From the NCBI RefSeq assembly GCF_947623445.1, contig NC_135247.1, positions 16,246,501-16,310,500 on the forward strand: a DNA stretch of 64,000 nt. Reading direction: 5' to 3'. Both the position numbers and the translations under genes were made by a program. The notes below the pieces were generated by a model. The model did not search any database and was not told where the DNA came from. It was given only the letters and a program-made list of their open reading frames with translations. The DNA is from Clavelina lepadiformis. Its lineage: Eukaryota; Chordata; Ascidiacea; Aplousobranchia; Clavelinidae. The first letter of the stretch is position 1; each line of letters opens with the position of its first letter. Of the stretch, positions 37,164-49,537 are shown in pieces.

Positions 37164-38809
37164 TTGGATTTTTTTATATCGTATTGTTTGACTTTGGTAT
37201 AACTGTTCACCAGACTGCAGAATATGGCAAGAGCACATCCGATATTTTTATCTAAAACAGCATTGCACACCAGGAAAAACCGATGTCTCCGAAAAAAGGA
37301 GACACTAACCTTTGCTCCGATTTATACTGCAAAATTAGTGTTTGAAACCGACATGTCTAAAAAAGCGGAGAACATAGATTTTTCCCCGATTTCTATCCTA
37401 TAGATCCGCACCTTGCCTGCACAAATATCGGTCAGCTTTGGGCCACGAGTCGTGGTGCACACCTTTGCACACTGGAATTGCAGTCCGGACTGTTTACACA
37501 TGATGGAAAATGTGAACCTGTGCGCACAAGGTTCATCAACGCCAACTTTTTTGTCTCGCGCTGATTTGTAATAAACAAAGAAAGAAACGGGATGCTTGAA
37601 TGCCAATTTATAATGATTAAACAAATAATTAAGGCTTCAATGCATGCTACAGATTGGAAAGTTTGCAGTTTTTGGGTGAGAAATCTCCTGCACAAGACAA
37701 AACAACAGCCATTATGTGTGCAATCAATTTTTACCCCCGCGCACTTGGCAAACTTTCCAATCGGGTGCACTCCTTTGCCATCATGCCAAAACTTGGGTCT
37801 TTGCACTTACGAGTTTTCTTCGAAAACTGATTCAAGCATCGTTAAGTAATTCCTTGCGCAAGTGCATTTAAGTGTTGGCACCACAGGGTATCAAAAACGG
37901 GCAGCATTAATACAAACCAAGCACACTAACCACTTCACTACATTCTACCGTCCCAACATTATCCAGCATTCCAGCTCATTAAAAATTTTGCAGATCGTCC
38001 AAGAAATGTTTTGCTAAGCTTCAAAATAAGTTGTTCTCGTGGACCAATCCAGTTGGCATCACTGCTTTTGTGTTAGAACAAAAATCTGGGTCTAGTATGA
38101 AAATGCATAGCCTTGTAAAAGAGGCAGAGCATATAATGTTACTAATAGACGATTTGAATATCTAAGTACAGTAGGCCTAGTGCACTTTGGGAATGGTTGT
38201 GCGCATTCGATAGAAATCATTTAGGCCTATGTATGTACGAATTTTTATCTGTTTTTAAACTTATACTGTAGTTACTTTCACGTTTACCGTATCTAATTTC
38301 AATTATACATATATATATATATACTAAAATTATTTAGACTGAACATGTTTGGCAAGGTCCCTGTTTTAAAGTAAGAGCCTAATACTGTAATAACCAAATA
38401 AAAAGCTTGAAAAAGTAACTCATTTCAAAGCAAAAAACATCACCTCCATGTTAATTAATAAATTTAACCCCGAGTTGAGAATTCGAAAGCTTGACGATTG
38501 TAATAATATGAAGCTATAAATATTTGTTGAACAAAATGGGAGATAGAACTGTTGAAAGTGAAATTGATTTCTTACTGAAAGCTAACGATAATGTAGCTTG
38601 TATTGAAATCTGAATTTGTTGACTTCACTCATTTTTTTCCTGCTTGCCCCACCCCCAGAAAGATAAACATCGTATGGTAAACAAGATAGTGTACAAAACT
38701 CCAATAAAGTCTATTAAACTGCCACAATTGCTGAGTTGGCCATCATGTTTTTGCTTAATGTATTGTGTTGTGTGTGTAGGCATGTCCAATTTAGCTTAAT
38801 TCATTTAAT
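37164..38809. other. Intergenic upstream of MRPS18B
   Basis: AT-rich with a short (TA)n run near 38307-38324. Opposing open frames at 37322-37849 (up to 124 codons) lack motifs and look like chance. The MRPS18B promoter should be near the right end. Confidence 0.5.
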
Positions 38810-40791
38810 ATGTCTGTGCTACCTGCAATTCGGAAGGGCTTCCTGCATGGAAATCATATTGTTGCAAGAACTGTTTCAGTTTCTTGGAATCCTCGATTCA
38901 TTCCAACAGTAAATTACAAAACTTTAAAAAGGACTCATTCAGTTTTCACTTACAAGAGTGATTTAAGAGTCATAAATTCGAAAAGTCCAACGATTTTGAA
39001 TTTCAGCACAAATTCTCATGAAGAGGAGGCAGAAGAGGATGACAATGATCGTGCTCTTAAGGAGTTGGACATTATGCTTTTAAAGCCCCATCCAGAATGG
39101 AGGAATGTGGCAGCCGGCCCAGTTTGGGGCAAAGGAAATGAATTCTATGATTTGCTGTGGAAGAGCTGGCTTGAAAAGCCTACAATACAAGTTCTGAAAG
39201 AAATGCACGATATGGAATGGGCAAATTATACAGAAGAACATGGATTTTCACCTGAAGAATATTTATTTACAAAAGGTTTGTTATTCATTGATACGTTCAG
39301 AAAATGCAGTTAATACATAAACAAAAAGTTTAGTATATTTGTGTAATAATTGAGTTGCTTCGGTAACATGAACTTTTTTAATTGAATTGTATATAAAGTT
39401 TACATGTGCATTGTAAGTGCTCGTCTCATTAACTTTGTTTGTGTTTAGATTTTGTCGATTTATACGAAGGACAGCTAACATGGGCAAATTACTTTCGTAA
39501 GGGAAAGGGCACTTTTCAAAAACAGAAGACAAGAAAAACTTGCATAGTGAGCGGCTATAAAATGAGATATATACTTGTAACATGTATTGCTTCGGAAGAA
39601 TCAAAAGCTTTGCAAGGTTTTCTTAAACATAATATAAGAATAGCTCATGTCATAGAGACTTCCTTTTCCAGAGAAAAGGAGTAATCTCCACTGGTTCCCC
39701 GTGCCCTCTGTGCCGTGATGAAAAACTTTTAGTGACATACCAAGTAAGATTAAATTTCCAAGAGAAATACTTTAATTATGTCGTTATCTGAATATTTGTA
39801 ATTATGTAGCAATTAATGCAACCTATAATCTCCTTCTTTTCTAAGAACCTAGCATTGATAACTGAATACATGGACCAACAAACAGGAGATCTTCATCACA
39901 GTTTAAGAACGGGAGTTTGTCAGAAAAAAAGGAAGAAACTGGAAGAATCTGTGAGACTTGCCGAATGTTTCGGTAAGCTTTTCTGTTCTCTGAAATAAAT
40001 CACTTTAAACTTAGCATGTAATATTGCAGTCAACACCTCTTCCATAAAGAAGTTACTTTGAACAGATTGTAGTATTCAGTCAGGATATGTTTTAAATCAT
40101 CATATCGACAGCATTGTTGACAACATATATAGGATACAACTTAGCTGTATTTCTGCTGTCTAAATTGATAATTAAAATACAAGATGTACATGGTACAATA
40201 CGCATCACAGTGATACATACATTTTGTGAATCGTGAAAAACTGCAACATATGTTAACATTGCATATGAAAACTACGACTTTAAAGTATAGAGTTAATACA
40301 GTATAAACAAAAAGCATGATTGTTAAACCAATGTTACAGCCCAAGTCAAGTTGTAGTTGAAGTAGATCATTTACTGCAACAATTTAAAACAAATGCCCGG
40401 TTGACTTGAAGCAGAAGTACAGTGGATCTTGTTATTCCAGAGTTTGTTTGTCAGAAAATTCCACCACATGACACAAATTATCAAAAAAAGATTTTTGATT
40501 TATTTTAATGCGTTGAACGTTTTTCTGTGTTTTGAAAACCTACTTATCCCACGCAATGCTCTGAGGACGAAATGGTTTGGATTAACGAGGTTCCATTGTA
40601 TTTACATCTTCATTCTGACTGTGAGCATGTTAGACTTGTAAAGAATCATCATTAAACGCTAGAATTGGACACGATGGCTGTCTTCATCAAAGTTAAGCAA
40701 CTTTATTTATTTTGCAGGTTATTTAAAGCGCAAGGTCCCGTTTGTTGAGTTTAACATGAAGGACTTTGAATTGAATCCACACACATTGTGA
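38810..40791 (+). CDS. MRPS18B: Mitochondrial small-subunit protein S18B (mS40)
   Basis: One of three animal mitochondrial paralogues of bacterial S18; the B form (mS40) is part of the mitoribosome small subunit. Exons 38810-39275, 39449-39546, 39672-39743, 39846-39972 and 40718-40791 give 278 residues (human 258). Residues 1-80 are basic then strongly acidic (EEEAEEDDND), compatible with an import presequence. The core has TWANYFRKGKG and QKTRKTCI, then GSPCPLCRDEKLLV, closest to the S18B consensus (TRKTCIR...GNPCPICRD). It continues with TGVCQKKRKKLEESVRLA and ends ELNPHTL. Spacing and the paired cysteines favour S18B over S18A or S18C. Its stop codon is 63 bp from that of the convergent K+ channel gene, so 3' UTRs probably overlap. 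Confidence 0.9.
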
Positions 40792-40854
40792 AATAAGAAG
40801 ACGTCTCCTTATTTTAGCTCTTCTGAACATCAAGGATACTTTTTCTAACCACAT

Positions 40855-43800
40855 TTAATCAGTGCAGAAGATGCAGTGACATTCTTTGCTGGAGCCCGCC
40901 CTCGCTTCTGGAAGCGGTAGAAGCTCCTCATTTGATTGCAATGCTGTACTCGGAGTACTTTTTAAACTCAAACTCCGTGAACTTTTCCCCGATTTGCTCA
41001 TCCGTTTTTGTGGGAGCATCATAGGAGATGTGAATGCTCTTTTTAGTGTTTTACTCTTCTGCTTTCCCGACGACGTCTTTATGATGTTGTCCTTTGCTTC
41101 CCTTTCATTGGTCTCCTTCCTGGAGGCTTCAAGAAAACGGTTTGCATTCTTCACCCTCCTCTCTATGATCTCCTGCAACGCATCCTTCTCTTTGTTGTCC
41201 TGGAAACAAAATATGAAGAAGTTTTGTGCTGAAAATCTCTGTTGTATTTGATTTTTATGATATAAAGTGCAGTCTTTATTCAGGGATTAGTCGAATGAAT
41301 GTTGCTTATTAGTCTCATTCGTACTCGCATTCTGAGTAGACGCTTAAAGGCCAATTCCACGTTTCTCTGCGTCCTGTAGCAGTTGGAAAAGTTAGATATG
41401 ATTGGGTGTATTGGCATCGCCATTCCAAACAAGCCAAGTAGAAATGATAGCGAGGTTATAATTTTTCCTAAACACAGGTGTAATGACAAACAAATGGAAC
41501 AGATTTAGGTTAGATTGCAAGCAGTTTCTAACTTGAAAAGTTGAGGTGTAGTTGCTTACCCATTAGCGACTGCGGAACAAAATCCCCGTAGCCCACTGTG
41601 GTGATAGTGACAGCAGCGAACCACGTTGCTTCACCGAGATTTGCAAATATATGCTGGTCTGTGGCATAAACCACAGATGCCAGAACCACCTGGTGAAAAA
41701 CTTAAGCTACAAAAATGCACACCCGTGTCTTAAACGCATATACCGTAACGTTAAATGCGACTGGTGTTCAGGCACGAAAAATAACCGATCAACAACATGT
41801 AATTTATTCCTAGAATGACCACTCACTATTCCTATTAAGAGATAAATAGACAGCATGGCAAGTTCGTTAGTGCTGTCATACAGAGTTGAGCAAAGAAGCT
41901 TGAGGCCACCAGAGTGCCGACCCAGACGAAAAACTCTCATAACACGCATAATACGAAGCATCTGAAAATCAACGTAAGCTATAATAAGTAGGTCACTTGT
42001 GTTAGAATCGCTTAAAGGCTGGTCAGTACTGATACAATGATTACCTTAGCAAAAAACCTACCTGAGAAATGTGTTTCCAAGTGTGAATGCTAACCCAATG
42101 TCCTCCCGTCCACAGGAGTTGAACGAAAAACGGAATAATCGTGAGCAAGTCGACGATGTTTAGAATTTGTCGGCAAAACTTGAATTTTTTAGGCGCTGCT
42201 GTCAACCGAACAACGTATTCGAAAGTGAACCACGCCATACAAACCTGTGCAGCGACACTGATGTAATATTAATGATCGGTGTTTACATGTGAATGTGATA
42301 TACGGTATAGGCTACAAGTAGAACTACAGGCTAAACTATACACTTAATTTCGAACCAAGCTTTTGCATGGTTTTTGTAATCTAAAGATTTATAGCTCGGA
42401 AATCAGCAAACATTTTGATCATGGAGAAACTACCGTTTCAATTCCTTCTAGAACGTTAATTTCCACCTCTATTTCGTTTTCGTCAATGGTATAATATCCA
42501 TCGACAGTTCCAATCACGAAAATGGTCAAAGAAAGCAGAATAAATGAAATTGAAATAAACATCCATATTTTTGCAAATGTGGAAGTGGTTGGATCTTCAA
42601 CTGTTTTCCAAACATATTTCTTCACCTAAAAAATGAATTAAGGAAGAGTAACTTACAATTAGCCGATACGGCCTCATACACAGTCACCCATGACCTTTGT
42701 TTTTAAATTTTACATCATACAGTATAGACTCCTATCCTATACGCTTGCCGGTTGTAGACTATGTGTTATGCAAAAATGTATTCTTTAGTTTGTGAACTTA
42801 CGGAATCCCAGTTTTGGGTCAGGTCGTCCCAACCTCCGATAGGGCTTATGAACGTAAGTTTTTCTTGTTTTACTAAATATCTTTCCAACTTTATGTCCAT
42901 ATCTTTTTCGTATTTTCCAGAAACAGACAAACACTCCTATGAGGAAGCATATACAAAAGTATTCTTGATTATAACTTATTGAATTCATAAGCATTTACTA
43001 GTGGATAGTGTGATTAGACGCCCGTATTAATTTTATCAAAGAAACACGATCAACCCGAGCACAAAATTAAAAATATTGGAATAAGATCAAAAAGAGATGG
43101 GGTAAATGCAACGTTTTTTCCAGTACGGTATGGGAAAGATAAGAGAACTTATTGCTTTGGTGGAATTATTCAGGCCATTTGCACCAGTTTCGGTGATGAT
43201 ACTACATTCTGTTCCTTTTCGTGATATAAAAACGCCCCTTCGCGTATCCGTCGTGCAAGTATCAAGTTGGCAAAGGCCAGACTAATGAACTTTGACATTA
43301 ATAAACAAGTCTGTCTCTTCGGCATATTACGTTGTGCTTGTGCTCGTTGTATTTGTAACGATTGGTGTTATTGATTTGCGGTGATATTTGCACATTTTAA
43401 AAAGTTTACAAGCAAACATTTCCATCTGCAATATTTCTACACCAACGCTCCACAGATGTAGACCACTCAATTAACGCACTGTTTCAATGGGCGGTCCTGC
43501 TGTGGTTAATAATTTGTCTGGTATTTCGTTCTTCGATTTCATCGATTAACTAAAACTTGGGCGATAGTTCAGATTAGCTAACTGTGAACATTTAGGCTAT
43601 TTGACAATTAATGCGTAACTACACTTAAGCTTAGTCCCCAGGTAACAATTATTATCTGTGTGTATCATAGTTGCTAACATTCGTCTTTTCTGGTTCTGAT
43701 TCATTCTTTTTGATTCTTCTATTTTCACTTCTCTTGTGGAAATGAAATTTAGCACATACGTTTATGAACAATTCAGCGTTTACAGAATAAAACTACAATG

Positions 43801-44897
43801 GGACAATCTGAGCAACTAAGAGGTTTATAAATAATTTAGCTTACAATTTGGGGTCGAAACCAAACCGTTGCAAAAAAAGCAAAGTCTACCTCCAAACGAA
43901 GACGACAGCAATTGTCTAGCCATGCTTCAGCCACCGACCAATACACCATTTCCTCACTCAGTCGCGCCATACACACCGACTTGGAGGCATGTATCAAATC
44001 TGCAAAAAAGTACGGTATCAGTGGAAAAACTTTTGGAAAATTAAAAGTTTCTGGAGACATTTTTCACTAGCCTCACTCATACGTTAACACTTTAGTGATG
44101 TTATTGTCGACAAGTGAAATCGGAAAGTTTTGGGAAAATTAAAAATTGTTGAGAATAATTTAGGTGTCGGCTGTCTGTCGTTGCTATGCGGATGCTATTG
44201 TCGATAAGGGTTTGTTATAAGATGGATACACAATACACCAACTTGCGGTGGCATATACTGGTCATTTTATGTTCTTACTAAACAATTGATGACATAGTGG
44301 ATAAAATGTGCACATATAGTCCACGAATTGCGCGTAACTGGTGTACATAGTGTGCGCATAAAGCAGGGACACATTTCAGAAGAACCCGGAATTTTATGCA
44401 AAGCAATGTCTGCAATGGTTTGCATCACCGTCACAACACAGTGCAAGTCTACACGTCTTGATTAACAAATGCAGCAACGAGGCTCACGTCCTCTGAAAGC
44501 GGACATGATAAACCGAAAACTTTGTGGGTCTCTGTCGAAGAAAAAAGTCACCGCAGTCTGTCGCGGGTTGTAATCATCGCACAACTCGAGAATAGCCGTC
44601 CGTGTCAAGTATCTGAAATGCATAAATCGATACCTCTAATCACTTTAGTCAATTTAGCCTCAAACAGCTGATATCATGGCTGAAATTGATTTTGCGTCTA
44701 ATCAGCTAATTTTCTATGCAGTATGAACTTTAGGACATTTTTACAGTCAATTAAAAGTTTCAACGTTAGTGATAAGCTTAATTAGCCTACTTGTGGTCAA
44801 AAAGCTTGGTTAATCTGCACTTGGGAAAATTGTTCATTTGGTGGGACATTACGCGAAATATTTCACCTCCCACATTCACTGCTATGCTTTCATTCAT
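40855..44897 (-). CDS. Voltage-gated K+ channel alpha subunit, modulatory-type
   Basis: Exons 44901-44821 (ATG at 44897), 44612-44488, 43999-43845, 42936-42802, 42625-42434, 42244-42062, 41961-41827, 41689-41560, 41467-41325 and 41199-40855 give 539 residues. The T1 tetramerisation domain starts MNESIAVNVGGEIFRV and carries the HX5CX20CC zinc motif (HASKSVC...DNCC) of Kv2/3/4-type, non-Shaker channels. Then S1 (VWKTVEDPTTSTFAKIW), S2-S3 (AWFTFEYVVRLTAAPKKFKF), S4 with five spaced arginines (RIMRVMRVFRLGRH), filter TTVGYGDFVPQS, and S6 GLFGMAMPIHPIISNF. The second proline of the S6 PXP hinge is histidine; loss of that proline marks electrically silent Kv5/6/8/9 subunits, which work only with Kv2. 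Function as a silent subunit is therefore inferred. An alternative donor (43891/43890) in exon 3 would delete 15 residues in frame. Confidence 0.9.
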
Positions 44898-44901
44898 GCT
44901 C

Positions 44902-45794
44902 CTGAAAGAAAAACAAAAAAGATCACTTGTCCGTTTCCTTCACGGCAGCCTATAATAATTGGTTACGTTGACGGTTTACAAGAATTAAGCACATGGAAAC
45001 TTAAGCTGTCTTATAAATAAGTAATGATGTTTATTGTGTCGCAAATGCAAGACTACTAAGCCTTACTTTTATCTTACGTTGGATACTATATCTTATCTTA
45101 GAACTACCATACAGCCCTTCGTACTATAACCTACGGTTTGTACAGCTCCGACAAAGAGCCTAAAAAATTGGCAGGATAATTTATCTGTCGAAGCCAAACC
45201 GCTCCGGCTGTCAACTTAGTTGCTATCTGGTACCCAACATCAGTAATCCGTCCTTCTGGCTTAAAGCGGACTAATATCACTTTCAGTAGTCCTATATGCT
45301 TATTGTTCACATAGGCCTATAACCAGTAATCTTTACAGTATACTTATAATCTGAGGATTTCAAATGAACTGTTAACACTAAAAACTCAACTGGTTCGTTC
45401 CTTTCGCGCTGTTGAAAATCTCATACGTAAACATTTTCTTGAATGTGCGTATTGCTGCTGAATTTAGTATAATTCATACCAGCAAGGACAAACATGTTAC
45501 TCGCCTATGCGATATCGGAAACCCCACCCGGCCAACGCAGTTGCTATCTCATGAAGTGTTACTTTTGTCCAACTTGCGCTTTGCTCGTCTGATCGCCAGG
45601 TTATTGTATCTGGATATTAAATTGGGCGTCGTTTTACGATGCAATAAACGCTCCAAGGATGCATACTCCCACAATAATTGAGAAGATGACCTCTTTGAAT
45701 CATTGAACTGTCAACGACTTGAAGCTCTATGACCGGGTCACTGAAGCTATCGACTGTGTTGAAAAAGTCAATAAAAAAGATCTTAAGACGTGCA
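44902..45794. other. 5' flank of the K+ channel gene
   Basis: The first coding exon starts at an AG acceptor (44902), so a non-coding first exon and the promoter lie in or beyond this region. A 46-codon open stretch on the minus strand at 45131-45271 has no recognisable family and no suitable splice context. Confidence 0.45.
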
Positions 45795-46740
45795 CTAAAT
45801 TAATTCCAATGCCTTCTTCAAAGTGAGGAGCAAGTCCAACAACAAGTTGATCTCATATGAAAGAACACTACTCACTGAATGTTCTGGTAAAATAGTTTTG
45901 AAAAATAGTTCTTGTTTTGGTAATTGTAGCCAAAAGAAAATCGCAAAATTGGCCTTATTGGTGACGTAGATGAAGGCGCTTGTGATGTCATCGGTAATCA
46001 CACACAACATTTGCAATACCTACTGCATATCACGCATGTATCTGTTACATCTGTATAAATTGCTCTAACTGCCAATAGGTTGACAGACAGCCTACAGCCC
46101 AAACACGGCAACCAGTACGGTATCGGTTTGACGGGTAGCTTACGCAGACCAAAGGCTACCGTAATTCCATGGACGTAAGTGATTAGGCTACCGGATACTT
46201 TATGTTTAAAACAATCGCAGTTTATTCAATAACAATGCTTCACGTTGCTAATTTCTTCACATGACGCCTAATTGGACATAGGCTAAACCAGGGATGTCCA
46301 ACCTTTTATTATAGTGGGCCGCATTGTCACTTGAAATAATTCAATGGGCCGCAGAACCTATTATATTTCAAGAAAAATGGGTACATAAAGTACATACTTT
46401 TGAAATGAAAATGACTAGCGGGCCGCACAAAAATCTCAGGCGGGCCGCAGGTTGGACATCCCTGGGCTAAACTCATGTACTACAATTCTGACTTCAGGTG
46501 ATTACCGCGCAAGGAAAGCAACAGCAGCAGCATGTTGTCAAGCAACTTGATTAATGTATGACATAACAAGAGCCTTCAACTACGTCACTATGAAGGCCAA
46601 AAACAGACTTTTTGCGATTTGTTTTTCCGATAACTACCTAACCACGAATTATTTTTCAAAACTATTTTACCCGAATGTTCAGTTAATAGTGTTCTTTCAT
46701 ATAAGATCAACTTGCTTTTGGACTTGCCCCTCATTTTAAC
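45795..46740. repeat. Long inverted repeat (about 190-bp arms)
   Basis: The arm at roughly 45815-46005 pairs with the reverse complement of roughly 46545-46735; about four of five bases match by eye. Shared words include CAAAACTATTTTAC and AGTGTTCTTTCATATRAGATCAACTTG. The spacer holds an inserted 176-bp MITE. Each arm is open in the same reading direction (minus for the left arm, plus for the right), but the peptides have no recognised family. Confidence 0.75.
46289..46464. mobile_element. 176-bp hAT-like MITE with perfect TSD
   Basis: Ends CAGGGATGTCCAACC and GGTTGGACATCCCTG are perfect 15-bp inverted repeats. They are flanked by exact 8-bp direct repeats GGCTAAAC at 46281-46288 and 46465-46472. 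GGGCCGCA words recur inside. The element is well preserved and probably a recent insertion; it lies in the spacer of the 45.8-46.7 kb inverted repeat. Confidence 0.93.
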
Positions 46741-49537
46741 GTTGTTGTTGTTTTTGTCTAATAACAGACGCCAACTTTAAATTGGTTCGTTTGCCTGCAC
46801 GTGATAATAAACGAACTTTTAATTATTGACCGCAAAAGTCTAAACTCATTCATTCATTTGTATCAATCGCTACATGCCAATAAACACGAATGGTAAACTA
46901 TTCACCTGGGAAAAATCCAATAAGAACTTGCTTCTAAAGGTAGAACAAATGCTTTGTATGTTTATAAGATTTAGTACCAATCATTGTTACTATATCTTAC
47001 TACCCTTTTCATCGTAGTTCTTAACCTACCCAGCATGTATGGGCTCGGTACTACTGTGGGCTACTTGCTGTGGTTAAAATGTTTGACTATACCCAAGCCT
47101 TTTTTCATAATTAATCACTTGAATATGCCCATCCCCTCTACAAATGTGTCAAGATTACGTTTACTCGGGGTTATATTTAGGTTTTACGCGATTAAGCAAT
47201 CTCACCAACTTACAAGATGTCGTGTTAGTACAATTAGCTAAGAATGCAACTATTCAAAATGTATTTAGTTGTTCGTTTATCGGCCTCTTATGGTCCTGCA
47301 TCTGCCCTCGCGCTAGAGTTTACAGCATGAAGTTGTAGCAATGATAATTATGGAAGTAACCTTTCATTTATACCTTAGTAGTAAACTCTGTAACCTCAAA
47401 AAAAGAATTTATTATCGAAGTATACTGTACCTTCACACATCCTTCAAATTTAGCAATTATTTTTGCAATTAATCGTCGATACCTGTGCGTCTCGGATCTA
47501 AACCGGTGTTACAATTTTCATTCCCGTTAAACGCATTTCGACATTGTGAGAGTGTAGGAGAGCGCATGGTTAAACTTTTTGTATTTAATGATTCTTGTGT
47601 TGCTGTTGTATTTTGTCCGTGCGTGGCATGTTAGCTGTATACTTAAAAATATATTAATAAAAACTAATTCCAGACACCAGTATTTTTCGTTTTGAATTTG
47701 TTAATCCAATCCTAAAGCTTTGGCGTACAAAGAACAGTTTCATATTGCCTGGAAGATTGTTCAGATTGATGAGCAGTTGAAGGTCATTTGTTTTTAACGC
47801 ACAGTCATATTTTCTGTCTGTTATTTGATCATATAATCGGTTTTGACACACATTGGTGTAAATTGTCACTATTGTAAATTTTCCCTTTTTAAAAGCACAA
47901 TTTTCTTTGCAGGTATAGACTATGTATCAACACGTTTTGAAAACCTACGATATTTGACAATGTACGTGTGCATTTGTTTAAAGATAAATAGATGTTATTC
48001 CCAAGAAATTAAAATAATATCTGCTCTCGCATGGCATAAAAGGACAATAAAGAAACAGTTTAATAACTAACCCTCGCTCTCCCCCATAAAGCAATATCAT
48101 GGACATTCCTGCTTTTTTGTACTAATGGCAACAGATTGGTTTGGGGTTTCCTTTCAGGATAACAGTAAATTTTATAATTCCTATAGATTATTATGACTTC
48201 ACTGTATTCTTGGATTTTCATCTTTCTGGTGCCCTTACAAACCTCAAATTTTCTAGCAAATTTTACTGAAAAGCAAATACAATTTTTCAAATTTATTTTT
48301 GAAAATTGCAAAACATTCATCCAAAGGTACACTAAGTCATTTCATCGCTAAATGTCGTGGTGAACAGTATGGTGTTGGAGAATATTAATGAAGACTTGTT
48401 TATGTTTACTGCTAGCAAGAACACCACATTTGTGTCCTTTAGCATGGTATACAAACATACATGCTTGACAAAAGCATCCCTTCTTCTTCTGAAATTGGTG
48501 TTTGTGTGTAGGAAAGCATCTCGAAGGTTGTTTTCTTCATTGACTTGTTTAAAGACATTTTGATAAGTATCTGCAACTTTAATTTCCTGCTTTAGGTACT
48601 TAGCCCAGTGTTGCCATATGACACACTGAATCAAAACACACAACAGATAGACGTTTTGAAAACTTGTTTATTTTCCGGGGTGGCAAAATTATGATTTCAA
48701 CCGAAAGCAGCACACAATACAGATTCAAGATTATAAACACAAAACTTTTGTTTTGAAGTCTGACACGAGAAGTCTGCAGCGTTTTCCAAAACCTCGTCAG
48801 GCGAGGCCTACAGCCCCAAGATATTGTGCAAAAATAAAAAGACGCTGAAACATTTCTAAGTTGTCATAATGGAAAAGAAGAAATTGTGCTTGAAGAGATG
48901 AGACGCAAATAATCACGCAAGTTTTGTGCCACTAACAAGCTTGTGGTGACAACTCAACATCCTAATCTCAAAATATCTTATGCTTATGTGTCGTGGCTCA
49001 ATTCACAACCATCGTCGTTACCTTTCTCGATACAACAAATGGAATGTTTCGTTATGAGCTAAACGCTCGACATGGGCGTAAAGGCGGCTACAAAATGCAT
49101 GCAAAGAGCTAATCATTACCAGAGCCTAAACACAATTGTTTTACTGGAGCCAAGACACAGGGGTGCGTGGTTTAAGCGTTGTGTGGGGAAGTCGACTGAA
49201 TGGCACAAGATTGCTTGACGGGGGCTCATTATACGTCTCATGGAAACAATTACAACGGCTTATAACACTGAAGATTGAAATATGCGCCCTAAATATAGAA
49301 AATATTCAAATAGAAAAAAAAAGAATTAATACGTTTCGTGGGGCGATGCAGAAACGAAAAATAACGTGCTTGTCTCTCGATTTCAACTAAACGGAAGGAA
49401 CACTTTTACTTATTTGATTACAATAAATAAAAAAGAGAGATCATATTTCGATGCTCGAGCTTAGAGCGTGAAAACGGAACACAGTGCGAACTGAAAAGAC
49501 GGTTTAATTTTTCTACCTTATAACGACAGAGAAGAAT
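46741..49537. other. Intergenic, RasGAP 3' flank
   Basis: AT-rich DNA with only short overlapping frames on both strands (for example 47654-48643). The part next to 49537 should hold the RasGAP 3' UTR. No gene, RNA or transposon termini recognised. Confidence 0.5.

Noticed and set aside
45131..45271. 46-codon open stretch on the minus strand upstream of the K+ channel
   Set aside because: It looked protein-like at first, but has no suitable splice acceptor or donor in phase and no known family; possibly part of a dispersed repeat.
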